64,000 nucleotides of DNA from JAWKWH01 sp963669415 (GCA_963669415.2 CAXXPS010000002.1:1798001-1862000); one strand, 5' to 3'. Shown: positions 27,284 to 36,650, counted from the stretch's first letter. The notes: a model not told the origin generated them from the letters alone. A program made the numbers and translations.

Positions 27284-28366
27284 ATGACAACTTCGGTCGA
27301 CATTCCAGAAGAGATGTACGGTGTGGCCCTGACCGGACATGGTGGTCCGGAAATGCTTCAGGTTCGCGATGATTTGCCGGTTCCCAAGCCCAAGCCGGGC
27401 GAGGTTCTGATCAAGGTTGAGGCGGCGGGCGTCAACAACACCGATATCAACACCAGAACCGGCTGGTATTCAAAATCTGTCAGCGGCGCCAGCGGTGACT
27501 CCGGCGAAGTCGGTGAAACGACAGATGGCGGATGGAGCGGCGCGATATCGTTTCCGAGAATTCAGGGGGCCGATTGCTGTGGAACCATCGTGGCCGTCGG
27601 ACAGGGCGTGACGGCGGACCGTATCGGAGAAACTGTTATCGTCGTCGCCATGCAGAACGGGCTCGGCGACGGCAGCCCCTATTCGTTCGGAACATTCGGT
27701 TCGGAGTGCGACGGCTCATTTGCCGAATATTGCACGGCTCTCGCCGGCGAGGCCCGCAAGGTGGAGAGCCCGTTGTCTGCGGTGGAGCTTGGGGCATTGC
27801 CGTGCGCCTACTCGACAGCTGAAGGCATGCTGCAGAGAGTGGGTCTGAAGTCCGGTGAGACTGTTTTTGTAACCGGCGCGTCAGGCGGTGTCGGTCTTGC
27901 CGCGGTCCAGCTGGCCAAACTGCGTGATGCGAACGTGATAGCGCAATCCGCCGCATCAAAGGCAGAGGTTGTTCGCCAAAACGGAGCCGCCCGGATTGTC
28001 GACCGTGATGCCGATCTTGCCGATGCAGTTGAAGAGCGCAGTGTTGATGTGGTGGTCGACCTGGTCGCCGGGCCGCAGTTTCCAGAATTGATCCGGATGT
28101 TGCGTCCGGGTGGGCGATACGTGACGTCCGGCGCGATCGCCGGACCGGAAGTCGCGCTTGACGTGCGCGATTTGTACCTGAAAGACCTGACATTCTTTGG
28201 AAGCACCTGGCAGCCGGACTCGGTGTTCGAGGCGATTGTCGCATACGCAAATGATGGCCGCATAAAACCAGTTATCTCCAAAACCTATCCACTCCGGGAC
28301 ATCCAAACTGCCCAGGGCGATTTCATGTCGAAGAAATACCCGGGCAAGCTTGTTCTCATCCCCTAA
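27284..28366 (+). CDS. MDR-family (quinone oxidoreductase-like) alcohol dehydrogenase
   Basis: This 360-residue protein has a GroES-like N-terminal domain (KPKPGEVLIKVEAAGVNNTD) and an NAD(P)-binding Rossmann domain with VTGASGGVGLAAVQLAK. The structural and catalytic zinc cysteines of true alcohol dehydrogenases are not evident, so it fits the zinc-free quinone-oxidoreductase branch. An insertion around residues 60-85 is Gly/Ser-rich. It starts 3 bases after the MttB-like gene and ends 19 bases before the flavoprotein gene. Substrate unknown. Confidence 0.8.
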   Translation: MTTSVDIPEEMYGVALTGHGGPEMLQVRDDLPVPKPKPGEVLIKVEAAGVNNTDINTRTGWYSKSVSGASGDSGEVGETTDGGWSGAISFPRIQGADCCGTIVAVGQGVTADRIGETVIVVAMQNGLGDGSPYSFGTFGSECDGSFAEYCTALAGEARKVESPLSAVELGALPCAYSTAEGMLQRVGLKSGETVFVTGASGGVGLAAVQLAKLRDANVIAQSAASKAEVVRQNGAARIVDRDADLADAVEERSVDVVVDLVAGPQFPELIRMLRPGGRYVTSGAIAGPEVALDVRDLYLKDLTFFGSTWQPDSVFEAIVAYANDGRIKPVISKTYPLRDIQTAQGDFMSKKYPGKLVLIP

Positions 28367-28385
28367 TTTTCAGTGACCGTCCTTC

Positions 28386-30428
28386 ATGAAGAATGATCCC
28401 ATCCTGCAGCCATTTCAGCTGAAACACCTGACACTGAAAAACCGGATCATGTCGACCAGCCATGAGCCGGCCTATGCCGAGGACGGCATGCCAAAAGAGC
28501 GCTATCGGCTATATCATGCGGAGAAGGCCAAAGGTGGCGTTGCCCTGACCATGACCGCTGGTTCGGCAATTGTCTCGCGCGACAGCCCGGAAGCATTCGG
28601 CAATCTGCATGTCTACAAGGACGAGATCGTTCCGTGGATGGCGGAACTTGCCGATGCTTGTCATGAGCAAGGCTGCGCTGTGATGATCCAGCTGACCCAC
28701 CTTGGCCGCCGCACAAACTGGAACAAGGCGGACTGGCTGCCTGTGGTGGCTGCTTCACCGGTGCGCGAACCCGCTCACCGCTCGTTTCCGAAGGAAGCAG
28801 AGGACTGGGATATCGAGCGGATTATCTCCGACTATGCAACCGCTGCCGAACGGATGAAGGCCGCCGGGCTCGATGGTATCGAGTTTCAATGCTACGGACA
28901 CTTCATGGACGGGTTCTGGTCGCCTGCCACCAACAAGCGGGATGATGAATTTGGCGGAACACTTGATAACCGGCTAAAGTTCTCTTTTGCTGTGCTTGAA
29001 GAAACGCGAAAGCGTGTCGGCGACGATTTTCTCGTTGGACTTCGCATGGTCGCAGACGAAGATTGGGAGACCGGTCTTTCACGCGACGAAGGTATCGAAA
29101 TTGCCAAACGGATGAAAAATTCCGGCAAGGTCGATTTCCTCAACATTATCCGGGGACATATCGAGACAGATGCCGCGCTCTCAAAGGTCATACCGATCCA
29201 CGGCATGGCGGCGTCGCCGCACCTCGATTTTGCTGGTGAAGTGCGCGCCGCGACCAAAATTCCGGTTTTTCACGCGGCGCGGATTCCCGACATCGCCACG
29301 GCACGGCACGCAATCGCCGAAGGCAAGCTTGATATGGTCGGCATGACACGGGCACACATTGCCGACCCGCATATTGTGCGCAAAGTGATGGAAGGCAAAG
29401 AAGACGAAATCAGGCCGTGTGTCGGCGCGACCTACTGCCTTGACCGCATTTACGAGGGTGGTGGTGCCCTATGCATCCACAATGCGGCGACCGGTCGTGA
29501 GGCGACCATGCCGCATATTATCGAGAAGGCAGCCGACGTAGGCCGGCGTGTTGTTGTTGTCGGCGCAGGGCCTGCCGGCCTCGAAGCAGCGCGTGTTGCC
29601 GCAGAACGCGGGCACATTGTCACCGTGCTAGAGGCTTCATCGAAAGCCGGCGGCCAGATTGGCCTGGCGGCTCAGAATCCGCGTCGCAAGGAGTTAATCG
29701 GCATCGTCGACTGGCGGTTGTCGGAACTGGATCGCCTGGGTGTGGATATCCGCTACGACACCTGGGCGGAAAAGGATGACGTTTTGGCACTTGATCCCGA
29801 TGCGGTGGTCATTGCGACCGGAGGACTGCCGCAAAATCCGGCGCTTGCGGAAGGCGACGGCTTGGTCACCTCAAGCTGGGATATCATTTCCGGCGCAATC
29901 AAACCCGCCGAAAACGTCCTGGTCTATGACGACAGCGGTGCGCATCAGGGCATGACAGCAGCGGAAATTGTCGCTCGCGCCGGATCGGCTGTCGAACTGC
30001 TCTCACCTGAGCGGTTCTTTTCCCCCGACATGGGAGGGCTTAATCATGTTCCCTATATGAAGCTCTTTCATGAGAAGAATGTCCGGATCACCATCAATAC
30101 CCGGCTGCATTCTGTTCGCCGGGACGGCAATCAACTGATCGCGGTTTTGTGTTCCGACTTTGCTGATGATTGGCGCGGTGAACGTGTCGTCGATCAAGTC
30201 GTTGTCGAACACGGTACAGCACCGCTGGATGAACTCTATTTCGACCTGAAACCGCTGTCGAAAAATCGCGGTGCGGTCGACTATGACGGGCTGGCGGATG
30301 GTGGTGAAACCTATCGCGAGATCAATTCCGAGGGACTGTTCACGCTGTTCCGCATCGGCGATGCGGTGGCGGCGCGCAACATCCATGCGGCAGTTTATGA
30401 CGGAGCGCGCTATACTTTAGCGCTTTAG
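28386..30428 (+). CDS. Trimethylamine-dehydrogenase-like flavoprotein (OYE family with C-terminal FAD/NAD domain)
   Basis: This 680-residue protein combines an old-yellow-enzyme FMN barrel (1-335), an Fe-S segment and a C-terminal pyridine-nucleotide/ADP-binding domain (VVVVGAGPAGLEAARVAAER near 388-407), as in trimethylamine dehydrogenase and 2,4-dienoyl-CoA reductase. The cluster segment reads CVGATYC-x11-C: cysteines at 345, 351 and 363 are present, but the second of the four usual ligands (348) is alanine. A related subfamily carries the same change as I recall it, so this may be a normal variant. It probably oxidatively demethylates an amine, in line with the MttB-like neighbour. Confidence 0.85.
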   Translation: MKNDPILQPFQLKHLTLKNRIMSTSHEPAYAEDGMPKERYRLYHAEKAKGGVALTMTAGSAIVSRDSPEAFGNLHVYKDEIVPWMAELADACHEQGCAVMIQLTHLGRRTNWNKADWLPVVAASPVREPAHRSFPKEAEDWDIERIISDYATAAERMKAAGLDGIEFQCYGHFMDGFWSPATNKRDDEFGGTLDNRLKFSFAVLEETRKRVGDDFLVGLRMVADEDWETGLSRDEGIEIAKRMKNSGKVDFLNIIRGHIETDAALSKVIPIHGMAASPHLDFAGEVRAATKIPVFHAARIPDIATARHAIAEGKLDMVGMTRAHIADPHIVRKVMEGKEDEIRPCVGATYCLDRIYEGGGALCIHNAATGREATMPHIIEKAADVGRRVVVVGAGPAGLEAARVAAERGHIVTVLEASSKAGGQIGLAAQNPRRKELIGIVDWRLSELDRLGVDIRYDTWAEKDDVLALDPDAVVIATGGLPQNPALAEGDGLVTSSWDIISGAIKPAENVLVYDDSGAHQGMTAAEIVARAGSAVELLSPERFFSPDMGGLNHVPYMKLFHEKNVRITINTRLHSVRRDGNQLIAVLCSDFADDWRGERVVDQVVVEHGTAPLDELYFDLKPLSKNRGAVDYDGLADGGETYREINSEGLFTLFRIGDAVAARNIHAAVYDGARYTLAL

Positions 30429-30455
30429 CGTCCTGAACCTCGGATCTGTTGCCGT

Positions 30456-31124
30456 TCACAGCAGCCGCCTGATCTGCCTGCGCGTCCGGTTGTCGAAGCG
30501 GCGGTGTGCCCAAATATGCTGCTTCTTCAAATCCCTGATCATGGCGCGGGTATTGCTGCGAAGTGTCCAACAGCTTTTTTGGGCCCGCATTTTCAACAGC
30601 CGCTGCTTCATGAGCCGGGTGTAGCGGCGGGCGATTCTCACATGCTGCATTTCATGTGCGTTGATGACACGTTCGAAGTTTCGTGCAACGCGCAGGACGC
30701 GCCTTGGAACCTGTTTGTTTCCTTGCCATCTGGGCAGCCTTAGTTGAACGCGCAGGCCGACTTCCGCCTTCTTTACACGACAGGATCCGTCTTTCCGTTC
30801 CGTCTGGTAGCTTGGAAAAAAGTCGATGATACCAAGCCCGTAAGCCCGCCCGTTACGAGGCGCGTTTCTGCGAACCGCTTTGACAAGTTCGGCATGGCTT
30901 GCGCCGTAGATCCGGTAGTAGCGCTTGTCGATCTTTTCGCCTTGGAAGGTGAACCCCGACAGCGCCGGAATTGCCAGCAGGAGAATCGCGATCCCCAATA
31001 TTCGCCTGAAAAATACTGGCCGGATTTGCGATCGCAGCCCGCATATTGCAGTCCAAGCCAATGATAACCGGTTCAAATCGCCCACACTTCGCCTCAACAA
31101 TCCCCGGTGCCGATATTGTCGCAA
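30456..31124 (-). CDS. DUF922-type predicted secreted Zn-dependent protease
   Basis: This protein of up to 222 residues contains a hydrophobic export signal (ILGIAILLLAIPALSGFTF) followed by a DUF922-like domain. Diagnostic parts are KRYYRIYGASHAELVKAV, then RLPRW, then the HExxH-type motif NAHEMQHVRIARRY, which supports a metallopeptidase. The C-terminus is very basic. There is no ATG before the signal peptide; the frame opens at a TTG (31124), with further TTG codons downstream, so the start is uncertain. Convergent with the flavoprotein gene. Confidence 0.7.
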   Translation of the reverse strand: MRQYRHRGLLRRSVGDLNRLSLAWTAICGLRSQIRPVFFRRILGIAILLLAIPALSGFTFQGEKIDKRYYRIYGASHAELVKAVRRNAPRNGRAYGLGIIDFFPSYQTERKDGSCRVKKAEVGLRVQLRLPRWQGNKQVPRRVLRVARNFERVINAHEMQHVRIARRYTRLMKQRLLKMRAQKSCWTLRSNTRAMIRDLKKQHIWAHRRFDNRTRRQIRRLL

Positions 31125-31224
31125 TTGTTAACGCATGCCAAACGCGGGCGATGGATTTGAGCAATCAAATCAGCCGATTGGTTAACAAAATCACGTGATT
31201 TAGCGGTGGTAAGCGGGAACAGAA

Positions 31225-31593
31225 TTCACATCTGGTAGCCAGTGGGCCGCAATTCACAAGATATAGCCGTGAACAAAACGGGAAAGTGGTTCTATCAGTG
31301 ATTCGTCGCTGCTTTGTTCCGGCTTTGATCAGAAAGTAAACAAAATTGCGCAAAATTGCCTTTCGCCGATTAGGAAATCATCAACTATTGTTAACCGAAT
31401 CAAGGGCTTGTGCATCAAAGCTTGATGAAAAGTAACCGTGACTTCCAATACGTTAACGCATGAAGGGCAGTTTTATACATTTCGGCAACAAGCGATTCAG
31501 CATCTGGTACCGGATTGATCGGTGAAACCCATATATAGCGGTGAACAAACCGGGAATCGGCAAGAGTCAGTGATTCGTCGCCGTTTCGTTCCA
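31225..31593. repeat. Two imperfect direct repeats in the helicase upstream region
   Basis: Segments at about 31225-31322 and 31496-31593 share ATCTGGTA, then ATATAGC, then GTGAACAAA and CGGGAA, then CAGTGATTCGTCGC followed by GTTCC, in the same order and spacing. On the minus strand both give similar peptides (GTKxRRITD, then LYxx, then TRC), but neither frame has a convincing gene. The whole 31125-31703 interval is AT-rich with several GTTAAC sites and no supported gene. Confidence 0.6.
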
Positions 31594-31703
31594 GACTCGT
31601 TCCATTCGTTAATTTCACCGGTTGTCGGAAAGGGCTGTTGCAGTGCCAAAATTATGCTGTATGTCTCCGAACGCGCTGAAAATGGGATTGCGTAAACCTC
31701 TCC

Positions 31704-34700
31704 ATGAACATCAACGGTAATCCGACCGATCCGCTCGTGCTGTCCGGGCGCGATGTGACTGCTGTGCTGGGGCCAACCAACACAGGCAAAACGCATTTGG
31801 CCATTGAGCGAATGATTGCGCATGAAAGCGGGTTGATCGGGTTGCCGCTTCGTCTGCTGGCGCGTGAAGTGTACGGGCGTGTTTGCGAAAAGGTCGGGGC
31901 TGCCAATGTGGCTCTGGTAACCGGCGAAGAGAAAATTATTCCGCCCGGTGCGCGATATTCCGTGTGTACTGTCGAGGCGATGCCGCGCGACACCGATGCG
32001 GCGTTTGTTGCGATTGATGAAGTTCAGATCGCCGGCGATCTGGAGCGCGGTCACATATTCACCGACCGGCTATTACATCTTCGCGGCCGCCAAGAAACCT
32101 TGTTGCTAGGCTCCGGCACGATGCGGAGCATCCTGGAAAAACTGTTGCCGGGTATCTCGGTCGTTACCCGCCCGCGAATGTCGGTTTTGTCTCATACAGG
32201 TGCAAAGAAGATTACCCGCCTGCCGCGGCGCTCAGCCATCGTCGCCTTTTCCGCCGACGAGGTCTATGCGATTGGAGAGTTGATCCGGCGGCAGCGTGGC
32301 GGCGTCGCGGTCGTTCTCGGTGCGCTCAGCCCACGCACCCGCAATGCCCAGGTCGCGCTCTACCAGTCCGGCGACGTGGACTATCTCGTCGCCACGGATG
32401 CCATTGGCATGGGCCTCAATCTGGATGTCGATCATGTCGCGTTTGCCCAGAACCGCAAATATGACGGATTTCAGTATCGCCAATTGACCGCCGCCGAAAT
32501 CGGGCAGATCGCCGGCCGGGCAGGCAGGCATATCCGCGACGGGACCTTCGGCGTCACCGGGCGTGTCGATCCTTTCGATGACGGCCTTGTATCACGTATC
32601 GAGGCGCACGAATTCGAGCCGGTGAAAGTATTGCAATGGCGCACTGCCCGCTTTGACTTCACTGATCTGGACGCGCTCAGGCAATCAATCAACACACCCG
32701 CCCCGATTCAGGGGTTGACGAAAGCGCTTCCGGCTATCGATGCACAGGCGCTTGACTTGCTCGCCCGCGAGGAGCCGGTTGCGAAACTCGCCGACACGCC
32801 GGAACGGGTATCGCTGCTTTGGGATACCTGCGCCTTACCCGACTATCGTCGCATCGCGCCGGCGCAGCATGCCGATATAATCGCGTCGATTTATTTCGAT
32901 CTGGCGCGTGATGGATATGTGGATGAAGACTATCTGGCAGAACAAGTACGCAGGGCCGACAGGACCGATGGCGATATCGACACGCTTTCTGCCCGGATTG
33001 CGCAAATACGCACCTGGACCTTTGTTTCGCACCGGCCCGGCTGGCTGCAAAATGCCACCCATTGGCAAGAAAAGGCCCGCGACATTGAGGACCGTTTGTC
33101 CGATGCACTCCATGAGAGGTTGACGAAACGGTTTGTGGATCGCAGGACCTCCGTCCTGATGAAGCGTCTGAGAGAAAATTCCATGCTCGAAGCTGAAATC
33201 AGCCCTGAAGGTGAACTGACCGTTGAGGGCCATCATGTGGGAACGATGACCGGGTTCAGGTTTACAGCCGACCAGAGCGCCGACGGAGAGGATGCCAAAG
33301 CGGTGCGCGCGGCAGCGCAAAAGGCGCTGACGCCAGAGTTCGAATCCCGCGCGTCAAAATTCTCTGCCGCTCCAAATGGCGATCTCGCACTGGGATCCGA
33401 CAATATCCTGCGCTGGCTGGGCAGTCCGGTGGCGGCGCTGTCGGCCGGCGAAGACTTGTTGAAGCCGCAAATTATCCTTCTTGCCGATGAGCAATTGACA
33501 GGCGCGGCACGAGACAAGGTAGCAGCACGAGCAGAACGGTTCGTTGCTTTCCAGATCGACACGCACCTGAAGCCCTTGTTGCAGCTTTCAGGGGACCAGA
33601 CGCTGACCGGCGTCGCCCGCGGTATCGCATTTAGAATTGTAGAGGCCTGTGGCATCGTCAACCGCAGGGATATACTGGAAGACGTACGTACGCTCGATCA
33701 GGAGGATCGGGCCAATCTGCGTCGAAGCGGCGTCCGGTTCGGCGCCTATCACCTGTTTGTTCCACTGCTTCTGAAACCGGCACCGGCTGAGTTGCTGACC
33801 CAGTTGTGGGCTTTGAAAAACGACGCAATGGATCGTCCCGGATACCGCGATGTTGTCGCCGGCCTGGCAAGCGGCCGCACCTCCATGGTCACCGATCCTT
33901 CTTTTGAGCGCATGTTTTACAAACTCGCAGGCTATCGGCTGCTCGGCAAACGCGCGGTCAGGGTCGACATTCTGGAACGGCTGGCAGATCTGATCCGCCC
34001 GGCACTGTTCTGGAAACCGGGAATCGGGTCGCGGCCGGACGGCGGATATGACGGAAACCGTTTCACCGTCACTCCAGCAATGATGTCCATACTCGGCGCG
34101 ACAGCCGAAGATATGGAAGAGATCCTCAAGAGTCTCGGCTACCGCCATGAACCGGTCACCGCCGACGTCGCCGCAGCGCATGTTGCCAAAATGGATGCGC
34201 AAGCCGGCGAGGGTGCCGGGACGGGCGAAGGTGGCGTCGATAGCACGATGCAAAGCGATGCCGGGGCTGAAACGAAGAGTGCGGATGAGGTTTCCGCACA
34301 ACCGGACAATAAGGACGGTCATCTTTCCGAGAACGCCGATATCGCACCGGCAGAGGGTGGCAATAAAAAGGAAGCCGACAAACAGGATGGCGAGGCCGCT
34401 GAGGTTGCTGAACTGGCTGAAAGCGGGAATGATGGCCCCGAGCAGCCAAAGCCAGTGACGGCAGACTTATCAGATGATGTCCCGGCAGAAGAAGAGCCCA
34501 AGCCGGTCCTGCTTTGGCGCCAGGCCCGATTTGGTGGCAAGCCGCACCATGGTCGCAGCAAACGGGACGAAAAAACTGGCGGGCGCGGCGGGAAAAGCCG
34601 CGGAAAAGCCGAAAGGCATGCCGGTCGGCACGGCAAAAACAAAAATAGCAATCAAAACCAACATTCAGCGGGAAGCAAAAACCGGCGCGATCAAAAACCA

Positions 34701-34766
34701 AAGAAGATCGATCCGGATTCACCTTTCGCCAAACTCGCCGCTTTGAAAGAGCAAATGAACAAATGA
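31704..34766 (+). CDS. SUV3-like superfamily 2 RNA helicase
   Basis: This 1020-residue protein resembles the alphaproteobacterial helicases related to the mitochondrial degradosome helicase SUV3. Walker A is GPTNTGKT (23-30), motif II is DEVQ (105-108), and motif VI is IGQIAGRAGRH (near 270). A long helical middle follows. Residues from about 830 to 1020 form a low-complexity tail, first acidic (repeated Glu/Asp/Ala) and then very basic with GGKPHHGRSKRDEKTGGRGG, likely an RNA-binding or assembly tail. It lies 37 bases before the S4-domain gene, so the two are probably cotranscribed and act in RNA metabolism. Confidence 0.9.
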   Translation: MNINGNPTDPLVLSGRDVTAVLGPTNTGKTHLAIERMIAHESGLIGLPLRLLAREVYGRVCEKVGAANVALVTGEEKIIPPGARYSVCTVEAMPRDTDAAFVAIDEVQIAGDLERGHIFTDRLLHLRGRQETLLLGSGTMRSILEKLLPGISVVTRPRMSVLSHTGAKKITRLPRRSAIVAFSADEVYAIGELIRRQRGGVAVVLGALSPRTRNAQVALYQSGDVDYLVATDAIGMGLNLDVDHVAFAQNRKYDGFQYRQLTAAEIGQIAGRAGRHIRDGTFGVTGRVDPFDDGLVSRIEAHEFEPVKVLQWRTARFDFTDLDALRQSINTPAPIQGLTKALPAIDAQALDLLAREEPVAKLADTPERVSLLWDTCALPDYRRIAPAQHADIIASIYFDLARDGYVDEDYLAEQVRRADRTDGDIDTLSARIAQIRTWTFVSHRPGWLQNATHWQEKARDIEDRLSDALHERLTKRFVDRRTSVLMKRLRENSMLEAEISPEGELTVEGHHVGTMTGFRFTADQSADGEDAKAVRAAAQKALTPEFESRASKFSAAPNGDLALGSDNILRWLGSPVAALSAGEDLLKPQIILLADEQLTGAARDKVAARAERFVAFQIDTHLKPLLQLSGDQTLTGVARGIAFRIVEACGIVNRRDILEDVRTLDQEDRANLRRSGVRFGAYHLFVPLLLKPAPAELLTQLWALKNDAMDRPGYRDVVAGLASGRTSMVTDPSFERMFYKLAGYRLLGKRAVRVDILERLADLIRPALFWKPGIGSRPDGGYDGNRFTVTPAMMSILGATAEDMEEILKSLGYRHEPVTADVAAAHVAKMDAQAGEGAGTGEGGVDSTMQSDAGAETKSADEVSAQPDNKDGHLSENADIAPAEGGNKKEADKQDGEAAEVAELAESGNDGPEQPKPVTADLSDDVPAEEEPKPVLLWRQARFGGKPHHGRSKRDEKTGGRGGKSRGKAERHAGRHGKNKNSNQNQHSAGSKNRRDQKPKKIDPDSPFAKLAALKEQMNK

Positions 34767-34803
34767 CGTCAGCATTGTTCGGCAGCGGTATTGCTGTTCG
34801 TCG

Positions 34804-35190
34804 ATGACCGAAAAGAATGACCGCCAGCGCATCGACAAGTGGCTGTTTTTCGCCCGTATTGTCAAATCGCGTTCGCTGGCGGCAAAGCTGGCGGCAGGCG
34901 GCAAAGTCCGCGTTAACAGAAGCAAAATCGACCAGGCTTCACACCAGATAAAGGTCGGTGATGTCCTGACGGTCACACTTGAGCGGCGAATTGTGGTCTG
35001 CCGGGTTCTTCAACCAGGCAGCAGGCGCGGTCCGGCCAGCGAAGCGCAACTGCTCTATGAAGACCTGAGCCCGCCACCTCCACCGAAAGAAGTTCTTCGC
35101 GCTGATATTGCTGTCCCGGCACGCGATCCCGGATCGGGCCGACCTACCAAAAAGGACCGCCGGGAGATTGAGCGGCGATGGCAGAAATAA
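34804..35190 (+). CDS. S4-domain RNA-binding protein (HslR-like)
   Basis: This 128-residue protein has one S4 domain at the N-terminus (QRIDKWLFFARIVKSRSLAA to QIKVGDVLTV) and a basic C-terminal extension. E. coli HslR/Hsp15 of this type binds stalled 50S subunits carrying peptidyl-tRNA. The gene follows the SUV3-like helicase, a frequent alphaproteobacterial arrangement. Confidence 0.88.
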   Translation: MTEKNDRQRIDKWLFFARIVKSRSLAAKLAAGGKVRVNRSKIDQASHQIKVGDVLTVTLERRIVVCRVLQPGSRRGPASEAQLLYEDLSPPPPPKEVLRADIAVPARDPGSGRPTKKDRREIERRWQK

Positions 35191-35338
35191 CGTTCTGCAA
35201 AACGGTTAAACGACCGAAAATCATTTCGCGAACCTACGCCCATGCGGCCTCAAACCACTTGCGCATAGTGCATAAAGCCGCTACGCCATGCTGCGAGCGA
35301 TATCGTTTCTGTACAAACAATTTCGGAGCCGGTTCAGC

Positions 35339-35677
35339 ATGACCTATATCGTTGTCGACAATTGCATCAAGTGCAAATACATGGACTGTATCGAAGTCTG
35401 TCCGGTCGACTGTTTTTACGAGGGTGAGAACATGTTGGTCATTCATCCCGATGAGTGCATCGACTGTGGCGTTTGCGAACCGGAATGTCCTGCAGAGGCG
35501 ATCAAGCCCGATACCGAGCCGGGCCTCGAAAAGTGGCTCGAGATCAATACCGAATACGCCGAGAAATGGCCAAACATCACCGCAAAGGGTGAGCCGCCGG
35601 CTGATGGCGAGAAATTTGACGGCGAAGCAAACAAGTTCGACAAATACTTCTCGCCAAACCCCGGAGAGGGCGACTGA
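35339..35677 (+). CDS. fdxA: Ferredoxin FdxA (7Fe-type)
   Basis: This 112-residue ferredoxin has the first cluster region CIKCKYMDCIEVCPVDCF and the second CIDCGVCEPECP, matching the [3Fe-4S][4Fe-4S] family FdxA. The C-terminal ~50 residues are the acidic extension typical of this type. The start at 35339 is preferred over the longer frame (35288) because the family begins MTYIV and GGAG lies 10 bases upstream. It could serve as electron donor to oxidoreductases; a partner is not identified. Confidence 0.95.
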   Translation: MTYIVVDNCIKCKYMDCIEVCPVDCFYEGENMLVIHPDECIDCGVCEPECPAEAIKPDTEPGLEKWLEINTEYAEKWPNITAKGEPPADGEKFDGEANKFDKYFSPNPGEGD

Positions 35678-36050
35678 TACACGTCTTGCACGAACTCGTG
35701 CGTTAACCTCTCGGTAAGAAATCTACCCCAACGGCAGTTCGCGCCTGCAGCATTTTGTTGATTCTTGCAACAATTTGTGGTAGGTAACATCCATATGCCA
35801 ACGACAGATTTCCAACGAATGGCGCTGTTGCGCTGATAATCAAAGGGTGGTGAAAATTCGGGACCGGACGGCAATGGCCGGGCGGTGTTGGGCGGTTTTT
35901 CTGTGACAGCGCGCTTTTGGCGGCGTCCCGGGGGCAACGTTTGCCCCTAAATCTGGCAGACGATGGCGAAGATTAACCGGTTGCGGCAGCGCAGCCCAGG
36001 ACGTTGCGGCCTGAATGAAGGCCGGGTGGCAAAACAGGAGTTTGGTGCGA
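35678..36050. other. Intergenic region upstream of carD
   Basis: This ~370 bp region is gene-free. It has a TTGTTG/CAACAA palindrome near 35756-35774 and a GGGGCAA/TTTGCCCC hairpin near 35931-35948. The carD promoter should lie here, but no clear -35/-10 pair could be fixed by eye. Confidence 0.4.
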
Positions 36051-36626
36051 ATGACAACCCAGCAGAAGAAGGCATCCCAGCGTCAGGGCTTCAAGACCGG
36101 CGAATCGATTGTTTATCCGGCGCACGGCGTCGGCCAGATCGTCGCGATTGAGGACCAGGAAGTTGCTGGCCACAAGCTGGAACTGTTCGTGATCGATTTT
36201 CTCAAGGACAAAATGCGCTTGAAGGTTCCTGTCGCCAAGGCGACATCGATTGGAATGCGCAAACTGTCGCAGACCGATTATGTCGATCGCGCACTGCGCG
36301 TTGTCCAGGGCCGTGCACGCATCAAGCGCACAATGTGGTCGCGCCGCGCGCAGGAATATGATGCGAAGATCAATTCAGGTGACCTGATTTCGATTGCTGA
36401 AGTCGTTCGCGACCTTTACCGCGCAGACAACCAGCCGGAACAGTCCTATTCGGAGCGGCAGCTCTATGAGGCGGCGCTTGACCGGATGGCACGCGAAATT
36501 GCTGCAGTGAACAAGCTTTCGGAGACCGAGGCTGTTCATCTCATTGAGGCCAACCTGAACAAAGGCCCACGCGGCAAGGCGAAGGCCGATAATGAGGGTG
36601 ACTCAGCCCAGGAAGAAGCCGCTTGA
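36051..36626 (+). CDS. CarD-family transcriptional regulator
   Basis: This 191-residue protein has the N-terminal RNA-polymerase-interacting domain of CarD/CdnL (TGESIVYPAHGVGQIVAIED) and a helical C-terminal DNA-binding domain (about 85-165). CarD proteins stabilise open complexes at rRNA and other promoters. The start at 36051 follows an AGGAG; the frame opens further upstream, but that part lacks family similarity. A strong terminator follows. Confidence 0.92.
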   Translation: MTTQQKKASQRQGFKTGESIVYPAHGVGQIVAIEDQEVAGHKLELFVIDFLKDKMRLKVPVAKATSIGMRKLSQTDYVDRALRVVQGRARIKRTMWSRRAQEYDAKINSGDLISIAEVVRDLYRADNQPEQSYSERQLYEAALDRMAREIAAVNKLSETEAVHLIEANLNKGPRGKAKADNEGDSAQEEAA

Positions 36627-36650
36627 GCAGATACCCATTGACATGATCTC

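Noticed and set aside
33335..33350. GAGTTCGAATCCCG, resembling the T-arm of a tRNA
   Set aside because: It lies inside the helicase coding frame and no cloverleaf or acceptor stem can be drawn around it.
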